In this document: piece after piece, positions 37,724 through 47,936 of the stretch
Layout: each line of letters begins with the position of its first letter
How positions within the stretch are numbered: position 1 is the first letter of the stretch
DNA from: Calidifontibacillus oryziterrae
GTDB lineage: Bacteria; Bacillota; Bacilli; Bacillales; Bacillaceae_J
Direction: 5' to 3'
NCBI RefSeq assembly: GCF_000331575.1
Contig: NZ_KB223527.1
Coordinates: 1,213,842-1,277,841, forward strand
DNA: 64,000 bases
Position numbers and translations under genes: made by a program
Notes under the pieces: model-generated
What the model was told of the DNA's origin: nothing
Databases searched by the model: none
The model's input: the letters and a program-made list of their open reading frames with translations, nothing else

Positions 37724-39355
37724 TTAGTCTTCACCAAGGACAACCTCGGCAATATTAACTGCATGGTCACCAATGCGCTCAAGATTACTAACAATATCTA
37801 CAAATACAATACCTGAAGCTCCAACACAAATACCTTCATTTAGACGAAGAATATGCTTCTTCCGCAAATTCCTTTCCATCTTATCAATTTGATCTTCTTT
37901 TTTCACAACATCCTGAGCTAATTGGCGGTCATTTTTTTCAAGCGCCTCAATTGCTTCGCGTACCGTTGTAATAGTCAGCTCAAACATTTCCTCCAAATCT
38001 TTTTTCGCAAAATCAGTTAACTTTGCTTTATTTGCAATTTGAAAATCAACTAATTCAACAATATTTTCAAAATGGTCTCCGATTCGTTCAATATCATTGA
38101 CCGTGTTCATTAAGATCGAATGGATTTCTGAATCCCCTTCCGTTAACTCCCCTGATGAAGCTATATCAACTAAGTACTGAGTGATTTTACGATCAAGATT
38201 ATTTAAAGCAGATTCATATTGGGTTGCCAATTCTGAATGAACAGGCTGCTTATTATTCAAATAATGATTTGTTTCCTCTAATCCTTTTATTGAAAATTCA
38301 CCCATGCGGATGATTTCTTTTTTCGCTTGTCCTAAGGCAATCGATGGAGACTGTCCGATTAATAAAGGATCTAATCCTTTCGTATTATATTCAATAATAT
38401 TCTCTTCACCTGGAATCAACTTAGTTACAATTAGTGCCAACAAAGCGATAAACGGTGCTTGCATTAACGTATTGGCAATATTAAAGGTTCCATGTGCAAA
38501 AGCAATTGTCATTTCCTCATTTAAATTCATGGATGTTTGTAAATTGGTAATAAACCTAGTATAAAGTCCTAAAATAATCATAAAGATTGTTGTACCTACA
38601 ATATTGAAAATCACGTGTGTTAGCGCAGCACGTCGGGCTGCAATTGATGAACCTATTGAAGCCAAAATTGCTGTAATTGTCGTCCCAATATTATCTCCAA
38701 ACAATACAGGTAACGCTGCTTTTAAATCTAGAGCCCCTTGTGAAAAAAGCTCCTGTAAAATTCCGATTGTTGCACTGGAGCTTTGAACAATAACGGTGAA
38801 GACTGTTCCAATGATAACCCCTAATAACGGATTGTTACTCATACTGACTGTTAACTCTTGAAACGCTTCTAAAGATCGTAACGGCTTCATCCCGTCTCCC
38901 ATTAATTCCAAACCAAAAAATAACGCTCCAAAGCCAAACACACATTGACCAATATAATGAACTTTTTTGTTTTTAAAGAAAAATAAAAGAATTGAACCAG
39001 CTGCAATGATAGGAAGAGCATAATCCGATATTTTAATACCGATGATAAATGCAGTCACAGTAGTACCGATATTTGCGCCCATAATTACGCCAATCGCTTG
39101 CTTTAATGTCATGAAACCAGCATTTACTAAGCCAACCGTTAATACTGTAGTACCAGAGCTTGACTGGATTAATACAGTAACTATAATTCCTGCAAAAATT
39201 CCCATAATTGGGTTCGTTGTGAATTTATCTAAAATATCTCTTAGCTTGTTTCCTGCTGACTTTTGAAGACCATCCCCCATAAACTTAATACCAAACAGGA
39301 AAATCCCTAAGCCGCCAAGAAATTCAAAAATCATTTTTTGAATATCAAGTTCCAC
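37724..39355 (-). CDS. Na+/phosphate cotransporter with PhoU-like tail (NptA/YjbB family)
   Basis: A 543-residue protein. The N-terminal 320 residues hold two PNaS repeats with the signature QSSSGTTVLTVGLVNAG and QSSSATIGILQELF and about eight to ten membrane segments. The C-terminal 200 residues are a PhoU-like helical domain (NTVNDIERIGDHFENIVEL, NLERIGDHAVNIAEV). The family imports phosphate with sodium, and the PhoU part probably regulates it. The start is GTG at 39355, after AAAGGGG. It is a single gene. Confidence 0.92.
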   Translation of the reverse strand: MELDIQKMIFEFLGGLGIFLFGIKFMGDGLQKSAGNKLRDILDKFTTNPIMGIFAGIIVTVLIQSSSGTTVLTVGLVNAGFMTLKQAIGVIMGANIGTTVTAFIIGIKISDYALPIIAAGSILLFFFKNKKVHYIGQCVFGFGALFFGLELMGDGMKPLRSLEAFQELTVSMSNNPLLGVIIGTVFTVIVQSSSATIGILQELFSQGALDLKAALPVLFGDNIGTTITAILASIGSSIAARRAALTHVIFNIVGTTIFMIILGLYTRFITNLQTSMNLNEEMTIAFAHGTFNIANTLMQAPFIALLALIVTKLIPGEENIIEYNTKGLDPLLIGQSPSIALGQAKKEIIRMGEFSIKGLEETNHYLNNKQPVHSELATQYESALNNLDRKITQYLVDIASSGELTEGDSEIHSILMNTVNDIERIGDHFENIVELVDFQIANKAKLTDFAKKDLEEMFELTITTVREAIEALEKNDRQLAQDVVKKEDQIDKMERNLRKKHILRLNEGICVGASGIVFVDIVSNLERIGDHAVNIAEVVLGED

Positions 39356-39599
39356 TTTTTCAGCCCCTTTAACTATTCCATCATCTCTACCTCAATAACA
39401 ATGACTAGTTTTACTTATTCACAAGTCACCTATAACAGTATGAAAAAATATTAAGCTAATGTAAATGGATCGCTAAAAAAATTTACATTAAATTTACAAA
39501 CCTTTATAGATCCTTGATTAGTTTTCCCATTTTTTATAATTTATAAATTCTGTTCATAATAGGTATGTAGCATAAAAATGGAGCATGGAGGAACCTACA

Positions 39600-40595
39600 A
39601 TGCGGTTGCAGGCCATCATTAACCGATTCTTACAATCTAATATGTTTCTTCGAATACTCATTGTCATATTGTTAGTAGTCATTTCTTTTGGCGTTGGTAT
39701 ACATTTTATAGAACCAGAAGAATATCCGACTATTTTTGATGGGATTTGGTGGGTATTTGTTACGGCATCCACTGTTGGCTATGGGGATTATGTACCGAAT
39801 TCAATTATCGGCAGAACTGTTGCCATCATATTAATTTTACTAGGGGGCGGCTTTGTTAGCTTCTTTATGGTGACATTAGCAACAACAGTATTTCAAATAT
39901 TCAATGCCCTTAAGGAAGGGAGTGCTGCATATAAAGGGGAAGAGCATTTTATTGTAATTGGCTGGAACTCACGAGCGAAGACGACGATCCAACAATTACT
40001 AATTGTTAATCCATCGTTACAAATCGTACTTATTGATGAGACATTAACAGAAAATCCTCTGCACATTCGATCTATTCACTTTATCCGCGGCAACCCAACG
40101 AACGATGAAACATTAAAGCAAGCAAATGTGGAAAAAGCCGGGACAGTGCTAATAACAGCCGATCAAAATCGGAATGAACATGAAGCAGATATGCAATCAA
40201 TCCTAATTTTACTTGCAATAAAGGGATTAAATCCACGTATTTATTGTTTAGTAGAAGTTTTAACACAAGAACAAATTAATAACGCTAAGCGCGCAGGAGC
40301 CAATGAAATTATTGAGACATTCCTTCTTTCTAGCTATGTTATGATCAATAGTATCGTTTCGCCTGGACTATCAAGTACAGTTAAAACGTTACTTAATCAA
40401 ATTGACGGAAGCAAATTGGAGCTACTACAAACTTCCAATATGCATATAACTAGTACCTTCACAACTTGCTTACAACAATTATTAGAGCAAAATTTACTTT
40501 TAATTGGCATAAAAAGAGGAGAGGAAACTTTAATCTTTCCTTCTCCATCGTTTGTTATAAATGAAAATGATTACTTTATTGTGATCAGTCATTAA
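39600..40595 (+). CDS. yugO: Two-helix potassium channel with RCK domain (YugO-like)
   Basis: A 331-residue K+ channel: membrane helix at about 16-35, pore helix with selectivity filter TVGYGD at about 58-63, a second helix at about 80-105, then a cytosolic RCK/TrkA-N domain (FIVIGWNSRAKTTIQQL, VLITADQNRNEHEADMQS). The match to Bacillus YugO is supported by the neighbouring yugN. YugO channels release K+ and carry electrical signals in Bacillus biofilms. GGAGGA lies seven bases before the chosen ATG. It is convergent with yugN. Confidence 0.92.
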   Translation: MRLQAIINRFLQSNMFLRILIVILLVVISFGVGIHFIEPEEYPTIFDGIWWVFVTASTVGYGDYVPNSIIGRTVAIILILLGGGFVSFFMVTLATTVFQIFNALKEGSAAYKGEEHFIVIGWNSRAKTTIQQLLIVNPSLQIVLIDETLTENPLHIRSIHFIRGNPTNDETLKQANVEKAGTVLITADQNRNEHEADMQSILILLAIKGLNPRIYCLVEVLTQEQINNAKRAGANEIIETFLLSSYVMINSIVSPGLSSTVKTLLNQIDGSKLELLQTSNMHITSTFTTCLQQLLEQNLLLIGIKRGEETLIFPSPSFVINENDYFIVISH

Positions 40596-40614
40596 AGGAT
40601 GTGACATGTAAACA

Positions 40615-41016
40615 CTACATTAGGACACTTTCAAGCTCCGCTACTAACGCTTGACCAATCTCAATATACTTTTCTGGAACATTTGCGTCTTTATTTTCAG
40701 GTTCAGAAAACTGATCAGTTAATGCAGCAAAATTGCCAACTCCTGCATGATCATCAAGACCACTCTCGTATTGATGTGCAAGCAAAAACGGCCTGCCCAA
40801 GGATACTGTTGCCCCGTTAGAGTCAAGCTGCCCATCAATTGCTTTAAATGGAACTCGTAAAAATTGGTAGCCCGAATTATCAGCAATTTTATAATCAAAA
40901 TAACCATGATCGTAATCCCAGTTCCCACCAATTACATATCCTAACGGCTTTAATTTTTGCTCCAAATCATATAGTAGATATGTTTGGTTTTCAATTTTTG
41001 ATGAGATTGGTTTCAA
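40615..41016 (-). CDS. yugN: YugN-like family protein
   Basis: A protein of about 133 residues of the YugN family (LEQKLKPLGYVIGGNWDYDH, followed by FKAIDGQLDSNGATVSLG). Its biochemical role is unknown. It lies next to yugO and pgi as in Bacillus subtilis. The start is uncertain: TTG at 41016 with AGGGG ten bases upstream, or GTG at 41037 in frame. Confidence 0.8.
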   Translation of the reverse strand: MKPISSKIENQTYLLYDLEQKLKPLGYVIGGNWDYDHGYFDYKIADNSGYQFLRVPFKAIDGQLDSNGATVSLGRPFLLAHQYESGLDDHAGVGNFAALTDQFSEPENKDANVPEKYIEIGQALVAELESVLM

Positions 41017-41184
41017 AGCTAAACAACCCCTTTTCACAATACATTTACCTATATTGTGTCCAATTGTGCTTTGAAATATCTCCCTTTCTATGGGGCTATT
41101 CCGTCTTTATACAGACTATAATTTTATTTTTAAGCCTCATTATGATTCTAATCGAAACTTCTTACTGTATCAGTTTATCATTCA

Positions 41185-42534
41185 TTACCGAAGTCTCTTT
41201 TCAAGCTGCTGTTTTTCAATTTCATATCCTGGCTTCCCTAATAAAGCAAACATGTTTTTCTTGTATTCTTCCACTCCGGGTTGATCGAACGGATTTACAC
41301 CTAGCAGATAACCGCTCATTGCACATGCTTTTTCAAAAAAATACACTATATAACCAAACGTGTAATCATTTAGCTCTGGAATCGTAATAAGTAGATTGGG
41401 CACATTCCCATCTGTATGCGCCAACATTGTACCATGAAGCGCCTTTTTATTAACGAAGTCCATTGTCTTTCCTGCAAGATAGTTTAATCCATCTAAATCG
41501 GTGGATTCCTTCGAAATGGTAACCTCATGCCTAGGCTTTTCCACATTCAAAACTGTTTCAAATAAATCTCTCCGACCATCTTGAATATATTGACCAAGTG
41601 AATGGAGATCAGTAGAAAAATTAGCCGATGCAGGGAAAATGCCTTTATGATCCTTCCCTTCGCTTTCTCCGAAAAGCTGCTTCCACCATTCAGAAAAATA
41701 TTGGAGGCTTGGTTCATAATTCACTAGCAATTCAACTGTTCTTCCTTTGTTATAAAGAATATTTCGAACTGCCGCATATTGGTAGGCTGGATTGTTCGCT
41801 AACTCTGACTCGTTCAATTCCTCTCTGGCCGCCTGTGCTCCACTAATAACCTTTTCAATATTGATGCCACTAACTGCAATGGGCAACAATCCGACTGCTG
41901 TTAAGACAGAATAGCGACCGCCAATGTTATCTGGTACAACAAACGTTTCATAACCCTGTTCAGTTGCCATTGTTTTCAGCGCACCTTTTGCTCGATCAGT
42001 TGTTGCATATATTCGTTCCTTAGCACCCTCAACACCGTATTTATCTTCTAGATATTTTTTAAAAATTCGAAATGCAATAGCTGGTTCCGTCGTTGTTCCC
42101 GATTTTGAAATTACATTAATTGAGACATCCTTGCCATCCAACACTTCAATTAAATCATGGATATACGAAGAACTGATATGGTGACCTACAAATATAATTT
42201 GTGGTGTGGATCGCTTTGATTTTGGTAATTGATTATAAAAAGAATGAGTTAACATCTCAATTGCTGCTCGGGCTCCCAAATAAGAGCCACCAATTCCAAT
42301 AACTAACAAGACATCAGTATCAGTCTTTATTTTCTCAGCAGCTTGTTGAATTCGCAAAAATTCTCCGCGATCATATTCAACCGGCAGGTCTACCCATCCT
42401 AAAAAGTCGTTACCAGGGCCTGTCTTTTCATGAATAGAGTGGTGGGCACATTTAACAAAGTCTCTTACATATTGAAGCTCCTGCTCACTGAAAAATGATA
42501 AAGCTTTTGTGTAATCAAAACGAACATGCGTCAC
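41185..42534 (-). CDS. pgi: Glucose-6-phosphate isomerase
   Basis: A 449-residue glycolytic enzyme interconverting glucose-6-phosphate and fructose-6-phosphate in the cytoplasm. Family signatures are present: [49 protein letters not shown]. The GTG at 42534 is chosen because Bacillus Pgi begins MTHVRFDY and GGGGGCG lies seven bases upstream. The length matches the family (about 450). It is 36 bases downstream of the bdh gene. Confidence 0.97.
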   Translation of the reverse strand: MTHVRFDYTKALSFFSEQELQYVRDFVKCAHHSIHEKTGPGNDFLGWVDLPVEYDRGEFLRIQQAAEKIKTDTDVLLVIGIGGSYLGARAAIEMLTHSFYNQLPKSKRSTPQIIFVGHHISSSYIHDLIEVLDGKDVSINVISKSGTTTEPAIAFRIFKKYLEDKYGVEGAKERIYATTDRAKGALKTMATEQGYETFVVPDNIGGRYSVLTAVGLLPIAVSGINIEKVISGAQAAREELNESELANNPAYQYAAVRNILYNKGRTVELLVNYEPSLQYFSEWWKQLFGESEGKDHKGIFPASANFSTDLHSLGQYIQDGRRDLFETVLNVEKPRHEVTISKESTDLDGLNYLAGKTMDFVNKKALHGTMLAHTDGNVPNLLITIPELNDYTFGYIVYFFEKACAMSGYLLGVNPFDQPGVEEYKKNMFALLGKPGYEIEKQQLEKRLR

Positions 42535-42570
42535 TACAATCGCCCCCATATTGAAATATTTTTAAAAATA

Positions 42571-43734
42571 TTAAAGTGACATCGATAAAATTTCTAAAAC
42601 ATCAGCTTTATTTAGCTTTTTAAAAATCCCAAATTCCCCACGAGCCATCGCTTTGTCTGCGATTAAATCAAGCTCTTCGGCCCCGATATTATAATCTGCT
42701 AATCTTTCAGGTGCTCCAAGCGTCGACCAAAAAACACGGAGTTTTGTAATCCCCTCTATTGCTACGTCACGATCTTCCTTGCCTGTAGGATTTACATCAA
42801 AAACGCGAACCGCAAGTTGCTTGAACTTTTTAACATTTTCATCTAATACATGAAGCATCCAGTTCGGTGTTAGGATTGCTAATCCTGCACCATGTGGTAT
42901 ATCATAAACTGCTGAAACAGCGTGCTCAATATTGTGTGTTGCCCAATCGCCTCGAGCTCCCATCGCTAAAATACCATTCAAGGCAATGGTTCCCGAAAAC
43001 AAAATCGTCTCCCTATGCTCATAACTATCCAAATTATTAACTAACTTTGGAGCAGTCTCCATTACTGTCCTTAAAACGCCTTCACACATACGATCCTGCA
43101 ATGGCGTGTTATTATCATGGTGAAAATATTGCTCAAATACATGTGACATCATATCAACAATCCCATAAACCGTTTGGTTTCTTGGTACTGTGTATGTAAA
43201 TTCCGGATCTAAGATTGAGAATTTCGGGAAAGTAACCGGGCTTGACCACCCATACTTTTCTTTTGTTTCCCAATTCGTTATGACCGAGCTATTATTCATT
43301 TCAGACCCTGTTGCAGCTAATGTTAACACCGCTCCTAATGGAAGGGCTTGTTCAGCCTTTGCCTTCCGAGTAATGATATCCCAAACATTTCCATCATATT
43401 TTGTCCCGGCAGCAATTGCTTTTGAGCAGTCAATTACACTTCCACCACCTACAGCCAATATAAAATCTATATTGTTTTCCTTACAGATCTCAATCCCTTT
43501 ATGAACAGTTGCTAAACGCGGATTAGGCTCAACACCAGACAATTCGAAAATATCAACCTCTATTCCCGTTAATAAATTAATTATTTGGTCATAAAGCCCA
43601 TGTTTCTTTATACTTCCCCCACCATATACTAACAATAGCCTTTTCCCATACTTAATCACTTCATTCTGCAAATGCTCTAATTGACCTTTTCCGAAGATGA
43701 GCTTCGTCGGATTATGATATACAAGTGGTTGCAT
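42571..43734 (-). CDS. NADH-dependent butanol (iron-type) alcohol dehydrogenase, YugJ/YugK family
   Basis: A 387-residue iron-containing alcohol dehydrogenase, the length of YugJ. The NAD(P)-binding [24 protein letters not shown] and the metal-site His-rich stretch [21 protein letters not shown] are present. It reduces aldehydes such as butyraldehyde or other short-chain carbonyls. B. subtilis has two copies (yugJ, yugK) next to pgi; only one is seen here. The start at 43734 has AAAGGAG seven bases upstream. Confidence 0.92.
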   Translation of the reverse strand: MQPLVYHNPTKLIFGKGQLEHLQNEVIKYGKRLLLVYGGGSIKKHGLYDQIINLLTGIEVDIFELSGVEPNPRLATVHKGIEICKENNIDFILAVGGGSVIDCSKAIAAGTKYDGNVWDIITRKAKAEQALPLGAVLTLAATGSEMNNSSVITNWETKEKYGWSSPVTFPKFSILDPEFTYTVPRNQTVYGIVDMMSHVFEQYFHHDNNTPLQDRMCEGVLRTVMETAPKLVNNLDSYEHRETILFSGTIALNGILAMGARGDWATHNIEHAVSAVYDIPHGAGLAILTPNWMLHVLDENVKKFKQLAVRVFDVNPTGKEDRDVAIEGITKLRVFWSTLGAPERLADYNIGAEELDLIADKAMARGEFGIFKKLNKADVLEILSMSL

Positions 43735-43840
43735 CTTAAATCTCCTTTCATTTTTTACATGTCCATATTGGGCTATAGCTGCAATTAACGGTAAAACTTT
43801 CCAATACAATTATTATAAGATATTATTTACAAGAACAAAA

Positions 43841-44002
43841 GCTATAGGCGCCCTGATTAGCGACGTATAAACTAAGAGCGCATCGACTGAGATAAACAAA
43901 ACACGTCGAGGGACGAGTCGATGTTGACTTATCACAAAAGAGATGAGCGAAGTTTACTAGTCGCTGGGCGCTTGCGCTGGACGACTACTCTCTGTGCTAT
44001 AG
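43841..44002. repeat. MITE-like structured repeat element
   Basis: A 162-bp GC-rich element bounded by GCTATAG on both sides. Nested inverted repeats are visible: GCGCCC...AGCGAC...AAACT at 43848-43872 against AGTTTACTAGTCGCTGGGCGC at 43951-43971, and CATCGACT (43880-43887) against AGTCGATG (43915-43922). It codes for nothing and contrasts with its AT-rich surroundings. It fills most of the bdh-yugI gap, which otherwise holds only the yugI terminator. It looks like a small mobile repeat of the kind found in many copies in Bacillus genomes. Confidence 0.75.
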
Positions 44003-44041
44003 TATTTATCCACAGGATCAAATTTTATAATTCCTAAACAA

Positions 44042-44073
44042 TAAAAAAAGAAGACCCCCTACTTGAGTCTTCA
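44042..44073 (-). terminator. yugI terminator
   Basis: GAAGAC and GTCTTC (44050-44055 and 44067-44072) form a stem followed by TTTTTTTAT on the minus strand, just after the yugI stop. Confidence 0.8.
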
Positions 44074-44081
44074 TTCGTTAG

Positions 44082-44504
44082 TTACTTCTTTAAAAGCTTT
44101 TCACGATCAGAAGATTGTTTAATCCAATCTTCAAGCTTATCTTTTAACGTATTAAAGCCTGATGCATTAGCAGTATCAAGTTGTTGTTGCTGTTTAATAA
44201 CTTGTCTGCGAGTCCTTCTTTCCTTTTTAGGTCTCGTGAAATCTTCTGTCTTTTCTGGAGCCTCTATTGTTGCTTTAATTGAAAGGCTAATTTTACCGGC
44301 TTCCTCGTCAACTGATAATACCTTAACTTTCACCTCATCACCAACGGATAAATGTTCACTGACGTCCTTTACATAGCCATGAGTAATTTCTGAAATGTGA
44401 ACCAATCCTTGTGTATTCTCATCAAGAGCTACAAACGCCCCGTAAGGCTGAATACCCGTTACCTTTCCTGATAATTCACGACCAACTTCATATTTTTCTG
44501 ACAT
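44082..44504 (-). CDS. yugI: S1-domain general stress protein YugI
   Basis: A 140-residue protein with an S1 RNA-binding domain in the first 75 residues (LSGKVTGIQPYGAFVALDE, QGLVHISEI, KVLSVDEEAGKISLSIKA) and a basic C-terminal tail (RPKKERRTRRQVIKQQQQ). This matches YugI/GSP13, associated with ribosomes in Bacillus. The position between bdh and alaT agrees with B. subtilis. Confidence 0.9.
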   Translation of the reverse strand: MSEKYEVGRELSGKVTGIQPYGAFVALDENTQGLVHISEITHGYVKDVSEHLSVGDEVKVKVLSVDEEAGKISLSIKATIEAPEKTEDFTRPKKERRTRRQVIKQQQQLDTANASGFNTLKDKLEDWIKQSSDREKLLKK

Positions 44505-44805
44505 GGAAACACTCCTAATTTATACATTTTTCTTAGACATTTTATAACTATATCACAATTTTGATACTTAATCAAAAATAGACTCATTTCATTTCTATAG
44601 TATGCAAAACATTTTCCTTTTATCCTGATACCGCCATTATGGCGTTATTTTCTCTCATTTCACACCATTACTTATACTCATATTAAGGATTGCAAACAGT
44701 AAAAAGAGATAGACATTTTATAAATGAGATAAATTATACTGAAATACTTTCAAAAACAAGTTTAATCCTCTATTATATTAGAAGCGAAAGGTGTTGATAT
44801 ACATC
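44505..44805. other. Intergenic region between yugI and the transporter gene
   Basis: This 301-base divergent gap is AT-rich and shows no gene. One short palindrome (CGCCATTATGGCG, 44632-44644) is the only structure noted. It should contain the promoters of yugI and the symporter gene, but none is distinct. Confidence 0.5.
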
Positions 44806-46164
44806 ATGGAAAAGTCAAAACAAGAGCAATGGTCTTCTAAAATAGGATTTATTCTAGCTGCAGCAGGTTCTGCAATCGGTTTAGGTGCAATTTGGAAGTT
44901 CCCCTACATTGCCGGAACAAATGGGGGCGGAGTATTCTTTCTTATTTTTATTTTATTTACGTTATTTTTTGGTGTTCCAATGCTGTTTTCTGAATTTATC
45001 ATCGGTAGAAATACACAAAAAGACGCGATTACCGCGTATAAAACGATCGCTCCAAAAACTCCTTGGTATTTAGTTGGTGTCATTGGAGTAATTTCTTCAT
45101 TTATACTTTTGTCATTTTATAGCGTTGTCGGTGGGTGGATTATTTCCTATACAATTCGGAGTTTTACCGGAGCGCTTAGCGGACTAACTAACGAACAATA
45201 CGAAAATTTATTTTCAAGTATTATTTCGAATCCATTCGAACCATTACTTGCCCAGTTCGTTTTCCTTGCGCTTACTATTTTTGTCGTACAAGGCGGCATT
45301 CAAAATGGTATTGAAAAAGCTAATAAAATCATGATGCCTAGTCTATTTATATTGTTTATCATCTTAGTAATTCGGTCTTTAACGCTTGAAGGTGCAAGTG
45401 AAGGAATTAAGTTTTTTCTTATGCCTAATCTTGATGAAATTAATTCTGAAACATTTATAATGGCTCTTGGTCAATCCTTTTTTGCTTTAAGTATCGGTAA
45501 TTCCGTGATGGTTACATATGCGTCGTATTTATCTAAGCAAGAAAGTCTCCCTCGATCAGTTAGTTCTATTGTTAGCTTAAATTTATTAATATCCTTTTTA
45601 GCTGGTCTAGCTATTTTCCCTGCAGTATTTGCACTTGGTTTTCAACCTAATAGCGGGCCATCCTTAGTATTTATTATTTTCCCAGCAGTTTTTGAACAAT
45701 TAAGCTTTGGTGGCTTTTTCTTGGCAGCCTTTTTGATCTTATTATTGTTTGCCACGTTAACATCCGCTTTTTCAATCCTAGAAATAATTGTTGCTACAAT
45801 TTCTAAAGGTGAAGCAGCAAAACGAAAAAAATCCGCATGGATTGCCGGATTACTTGTATTTATTGTTGGCATTCCATCAGCACTATCATATGGGGTACTT
45901 GGAAATTTTACACCTCTATTTAATAAAACAATCTTTGATTTGGCTGATTATTTTGTCAGCAATATTGCATTGCCTTTTGGTGCACTGCTTATCGCCCTTT
46001 TTGTCGGCTTAAAGATACCAAAACATGTACTTAAAGATGAACTACTCCGCTCATCCTCTATGAGTACTAAGCTTTTTTCACTCTGGTATTGGTCTATCCG
46101 CTTTGTCGTCCCAGTCGGCATTATCATTGTCTTCTTACATGCATTAGGACTGATTGATGGTTAA
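44806..46164 (+). CDS. Sodium-dependent symporter of the NSS/SNF family
   Basis: A 452-residue membrane protein of about 11-12 segments with the NSS N-terminal signature GFILAAAGSAIGLGAIWKFP and the ion/substrate region GQSFFALSIGNSVMVTYASY. It resembles B. subtilis YocR/YhdH; the substrate is likely an amino acid. The ATG at 44806 is tentative: the best ribosome binding site (AAAGGTG) is rather far upstream, and GTG at 44791 is in frame. It is absent from this position in B. subtilis, so it is an insertion relative to the yug order. Neighbouring alaT makes alanine a possible substrate. Confidence 0.88.
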   Translation: MEKSKQEQWSSKIGFILAAAGSAIGLGAIWKFPYIAGTNGGGVFFLIFILFTLFFGVPMLFSEFIIGRNTQKDAITAYKTIAPKTPWYLVGVIGVISSFILLSFYSVVGGWIISYTIRSFTGALSGLTNEQYENLFSSIISNPFEPLLAQFVFLALTIFVVQGGIQNGIEKANKIMMPSLFILFIILVIRSLTLEGASEGIKFFLMPNLDEINSETFIMALGQSFFALSIGNSVMVTYASYLSKQESLPRSVSSIVSLNLLISFLAGLAIFPAVFALGFQPNSGPSLVFIIFPAVFEQLSFGGFFLAAFLILLLFATLTSAFSILEIIVATISKGEAAKRKKSAWIAGLLVFIVGIPSALSYGVLGNFTPLFNKTIFDLADYFVSNIALPFGALLIALFVGLKIPKHVLKDELLRSSSMSTKLFSLWYWSIRFVVPVGIIIVFLHALGLIDG

Positions 46165-46169
46165 ACAGC

Positions 46170-46197
46170 AAATAGCCCCTTTTAGGGGGCTATTTTT
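46170..46197. terminator. Bidirectional terminator between symporter and alaT
   Basis: AAATAGCCCC (46170-46179) and GGGGCTATTT (46186-46195) form a perfect ten-bp stem with T-runs on both strands. The stem overlaps the end of alaT by nothing more than the stop region, so it serves both convergent genes. Confidence 0.88.
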
Positions 46198-47371
46198 ACA
46201 CGGTAACTTGTAGTCTTTCGACAAAACGCCTCATTCGTTTTACTGCTTCTTGAAGTTGCTCTATTGATGATGCATATGAACAACGAACATGCCCCTCGCC
46301 GCTGTCACCAAAAACACTTCCGGGGACAACTGCAACCTTTTCTTCATTTAATAATCTTTCTGCAAACTCCTCTGAAGTGAGGCCTGTTTTTTCAACCGAC
46401 GGAAAAGCGTAAAAAGCTCCCCCAGGCATATGACAATCAAGACCAATTTCATTAAGTGATTTTACAAAGTAATTTCGGCGTTGATTATAGCTTTTCTTCA
46501 TTGCGGCTACATCGTTCATACCATTTCGAAGTGCTTCAATCGCACCATACTGTGCCATAGTTGAAGCACACATCATTGCGTGTTGGTGGATTTTCAGCAT
46601 CGCTTGAATGAATACTTTCGGACCAACTACAAATCCTAAGCGCCAACCGGTCATTGCAAATCCTTTCGAAAAGCCATTAATGACAATCGTACGCTCTTTC
46701 ATTCCTTTAATCGCAGCAAAGCTTGTATATGGTCCGTCATAGCTTAATTCCGCATAAATTTCGTCAGAAATTACAATCAAATCATGTTTTATAACAATTT
46801 CTGCAATTTTCTCGAGTTCTGACTCGACTAATAAAGTTCCCGTTGGATTATTAGGAGAACAGATGATAATAGCTTTAGTTTTTGGTGTGATTGCTGCTTC
46901 AATTTGCTCCGGCTGTAGCTTGAATTCATCAGTACTTGTTGTATTAACAGATACAGGAATCCCACCAGCTAATGAAACTAAAGATGGATAAGCAACAAAG
47001 CTAGGTTGAACAACTATGACTTCATCACCTGGATTTACAAGTGCCCGCATTGCTAGGTCTAATGCCTCGCTGCCACCAACAGTTACCAATACTTCTTCTT
47101 CTGGTTTATAAGAAACTTTAAATTGGCGTTCCATATATTTTGCAATTTCTACACGTAGTTCAAGTAAGCCTGCATTTGCTGTATAAGCCGTATAGCCCTG
47201 TTCTAGTGATAAAATACTTGCTTCACGAATCGCCCATGAGGTAACAAAATCCGGTTCACCAACTCCTAATGAAATCACACCCTTCATTCCAGCTGCTAAA
47301 TCAAAAAAGCGGCGAATGCCCGATGGTTTTAAATCAATAACTCGATCTGATAAGTAACGCTCTCCACTCAT
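46196..47371 (-). CDS. alaT: Alanine-type aminotransferase AlaT (YugH)
   Basis: A 391-residue class I PLP-dependent aminotransferase. The PLP Lys is in VINGFSKGFAMTGWRLG (near residue 234), with SPNNPTGT and the Arg in GHVRCSYASS. In B. subtilis AlaT supplies alanine under AlaR control. It overlaps the alaR stop by four bases, giving the same alaR-alaT operon. Confidence 0.92.
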   Translation of the reverse strand: MSGERYLSDRVIDLKPSGIRRFFDLAAGMKGVISLGVGEPDFVTSWAIREASILSLEQGYTAYTANAGLLELRVEIAKYMERQFKVSYKPEEEVLVTVGGSEALDLAMRALVNPGDEVIVVQPSFVAYPSLVSLAGGIPVSVNTTSTDEFKLQPEQIEAAITPKTKAIIICSPNNPTGTLLVESELEKIAEIVIKHDLIVISDEIYAELSYDGPYTSFAAIKGMKERTIVINGFSKGFAMTGWRLGFVVGPKVFIQAMLKIHQHAMMCASTMAQYGAIEALRNGMNDVAAMKKSYNQRRNYFVKSLNEIGLDCHMPGGAFYAFPSVEKTGLTSEEFAERLLNEEKVAVVPGSVFGDSGEGHVRCSYASSIEQLQEAVKRMRRFVERLQVTV

Positions 47372-47862
47372 GGTGTCACCACAATTCGTCGATCTTGTTC
47401 ATCATCACCAAAAATGGTACCGTCATGCTTGTATTTTTTCATAATAAAGTGCGTTGTAGTTGATAACACAGAGTCTAATGCTGATAATTTTTGTGATACA
47501 AACCGAGAAATATCATGAAGTGAATTCCCTTCAATTGTTACAGACAAGTCATATGCTCCTGACATTAAATAAACAGCCTTTACCTCAGGAAAACGGTAAA
47601 TTCTTTCAGCAATATCATCAAAGCCTACATCCCTTTTTGGAGTAACCTTAACATCAATCATTGCTGTAACACCCGGGTTGCGATCAACTTTATTCCAATC
47701 AATAATTGTCGAGTATTTTAAAATAATCTTTTGGTTTTCCAAGTTGGCAATCATTGCCTCCGTCTGCGATACTGGTAAATCAATCATCTTCGCAATATCT
47801 TCAATTGGCAAGCGACCATTTTTTTCAAGTATTTCTAAAATTTCTATTTCCTTTTCTCCCAT
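47368..47862 (-). CDS. alaR: Lrp/AsnC-family regulator AlaR (YugG)
   Basis: A 164-residue protein with an N-terminal winged helix (EILEILEKNGRLPIEDIAK) and an AsnC/RAM ligand domain (PEVKAVYLMSGAYDLSVTIEG). In B. subtilis AlaR activates alaT. It is the first gene of the pair. The ATG follows GGGAAGTG. Beyond it the yug order is broken by the two-component and nos accessory genes. Confidence 0.9.
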   Translation of the reverse strand: MGEKEIEILEILEKNGRLPIEDIAKMIDLPVSQTEAMIANLENQKIILKYSTIIDWNKVDRNPGVTAMIDVKVTPKRDVGFDDIAERIYRFPEVKAVYLMSGAYDLSVTIEGNSLHDISRFVSQKLSALDSVLSTTTHFIMKKYKHDGTIFGDDEQDRRIVVTP

Positions 47863-47936
47863 TGATTGACACTTCCCTAGACAAAATTATTTGTAGACCC
47901 ATTATATCAAAAACCACAAATATTTCTATCCACTTT

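Noticed and set aside
44632-44644. Palindrome CGCCATTATGGCG as a terminator
   Set aside because: No plus-strand gene ends there, and it is inside a divergent promoter region.
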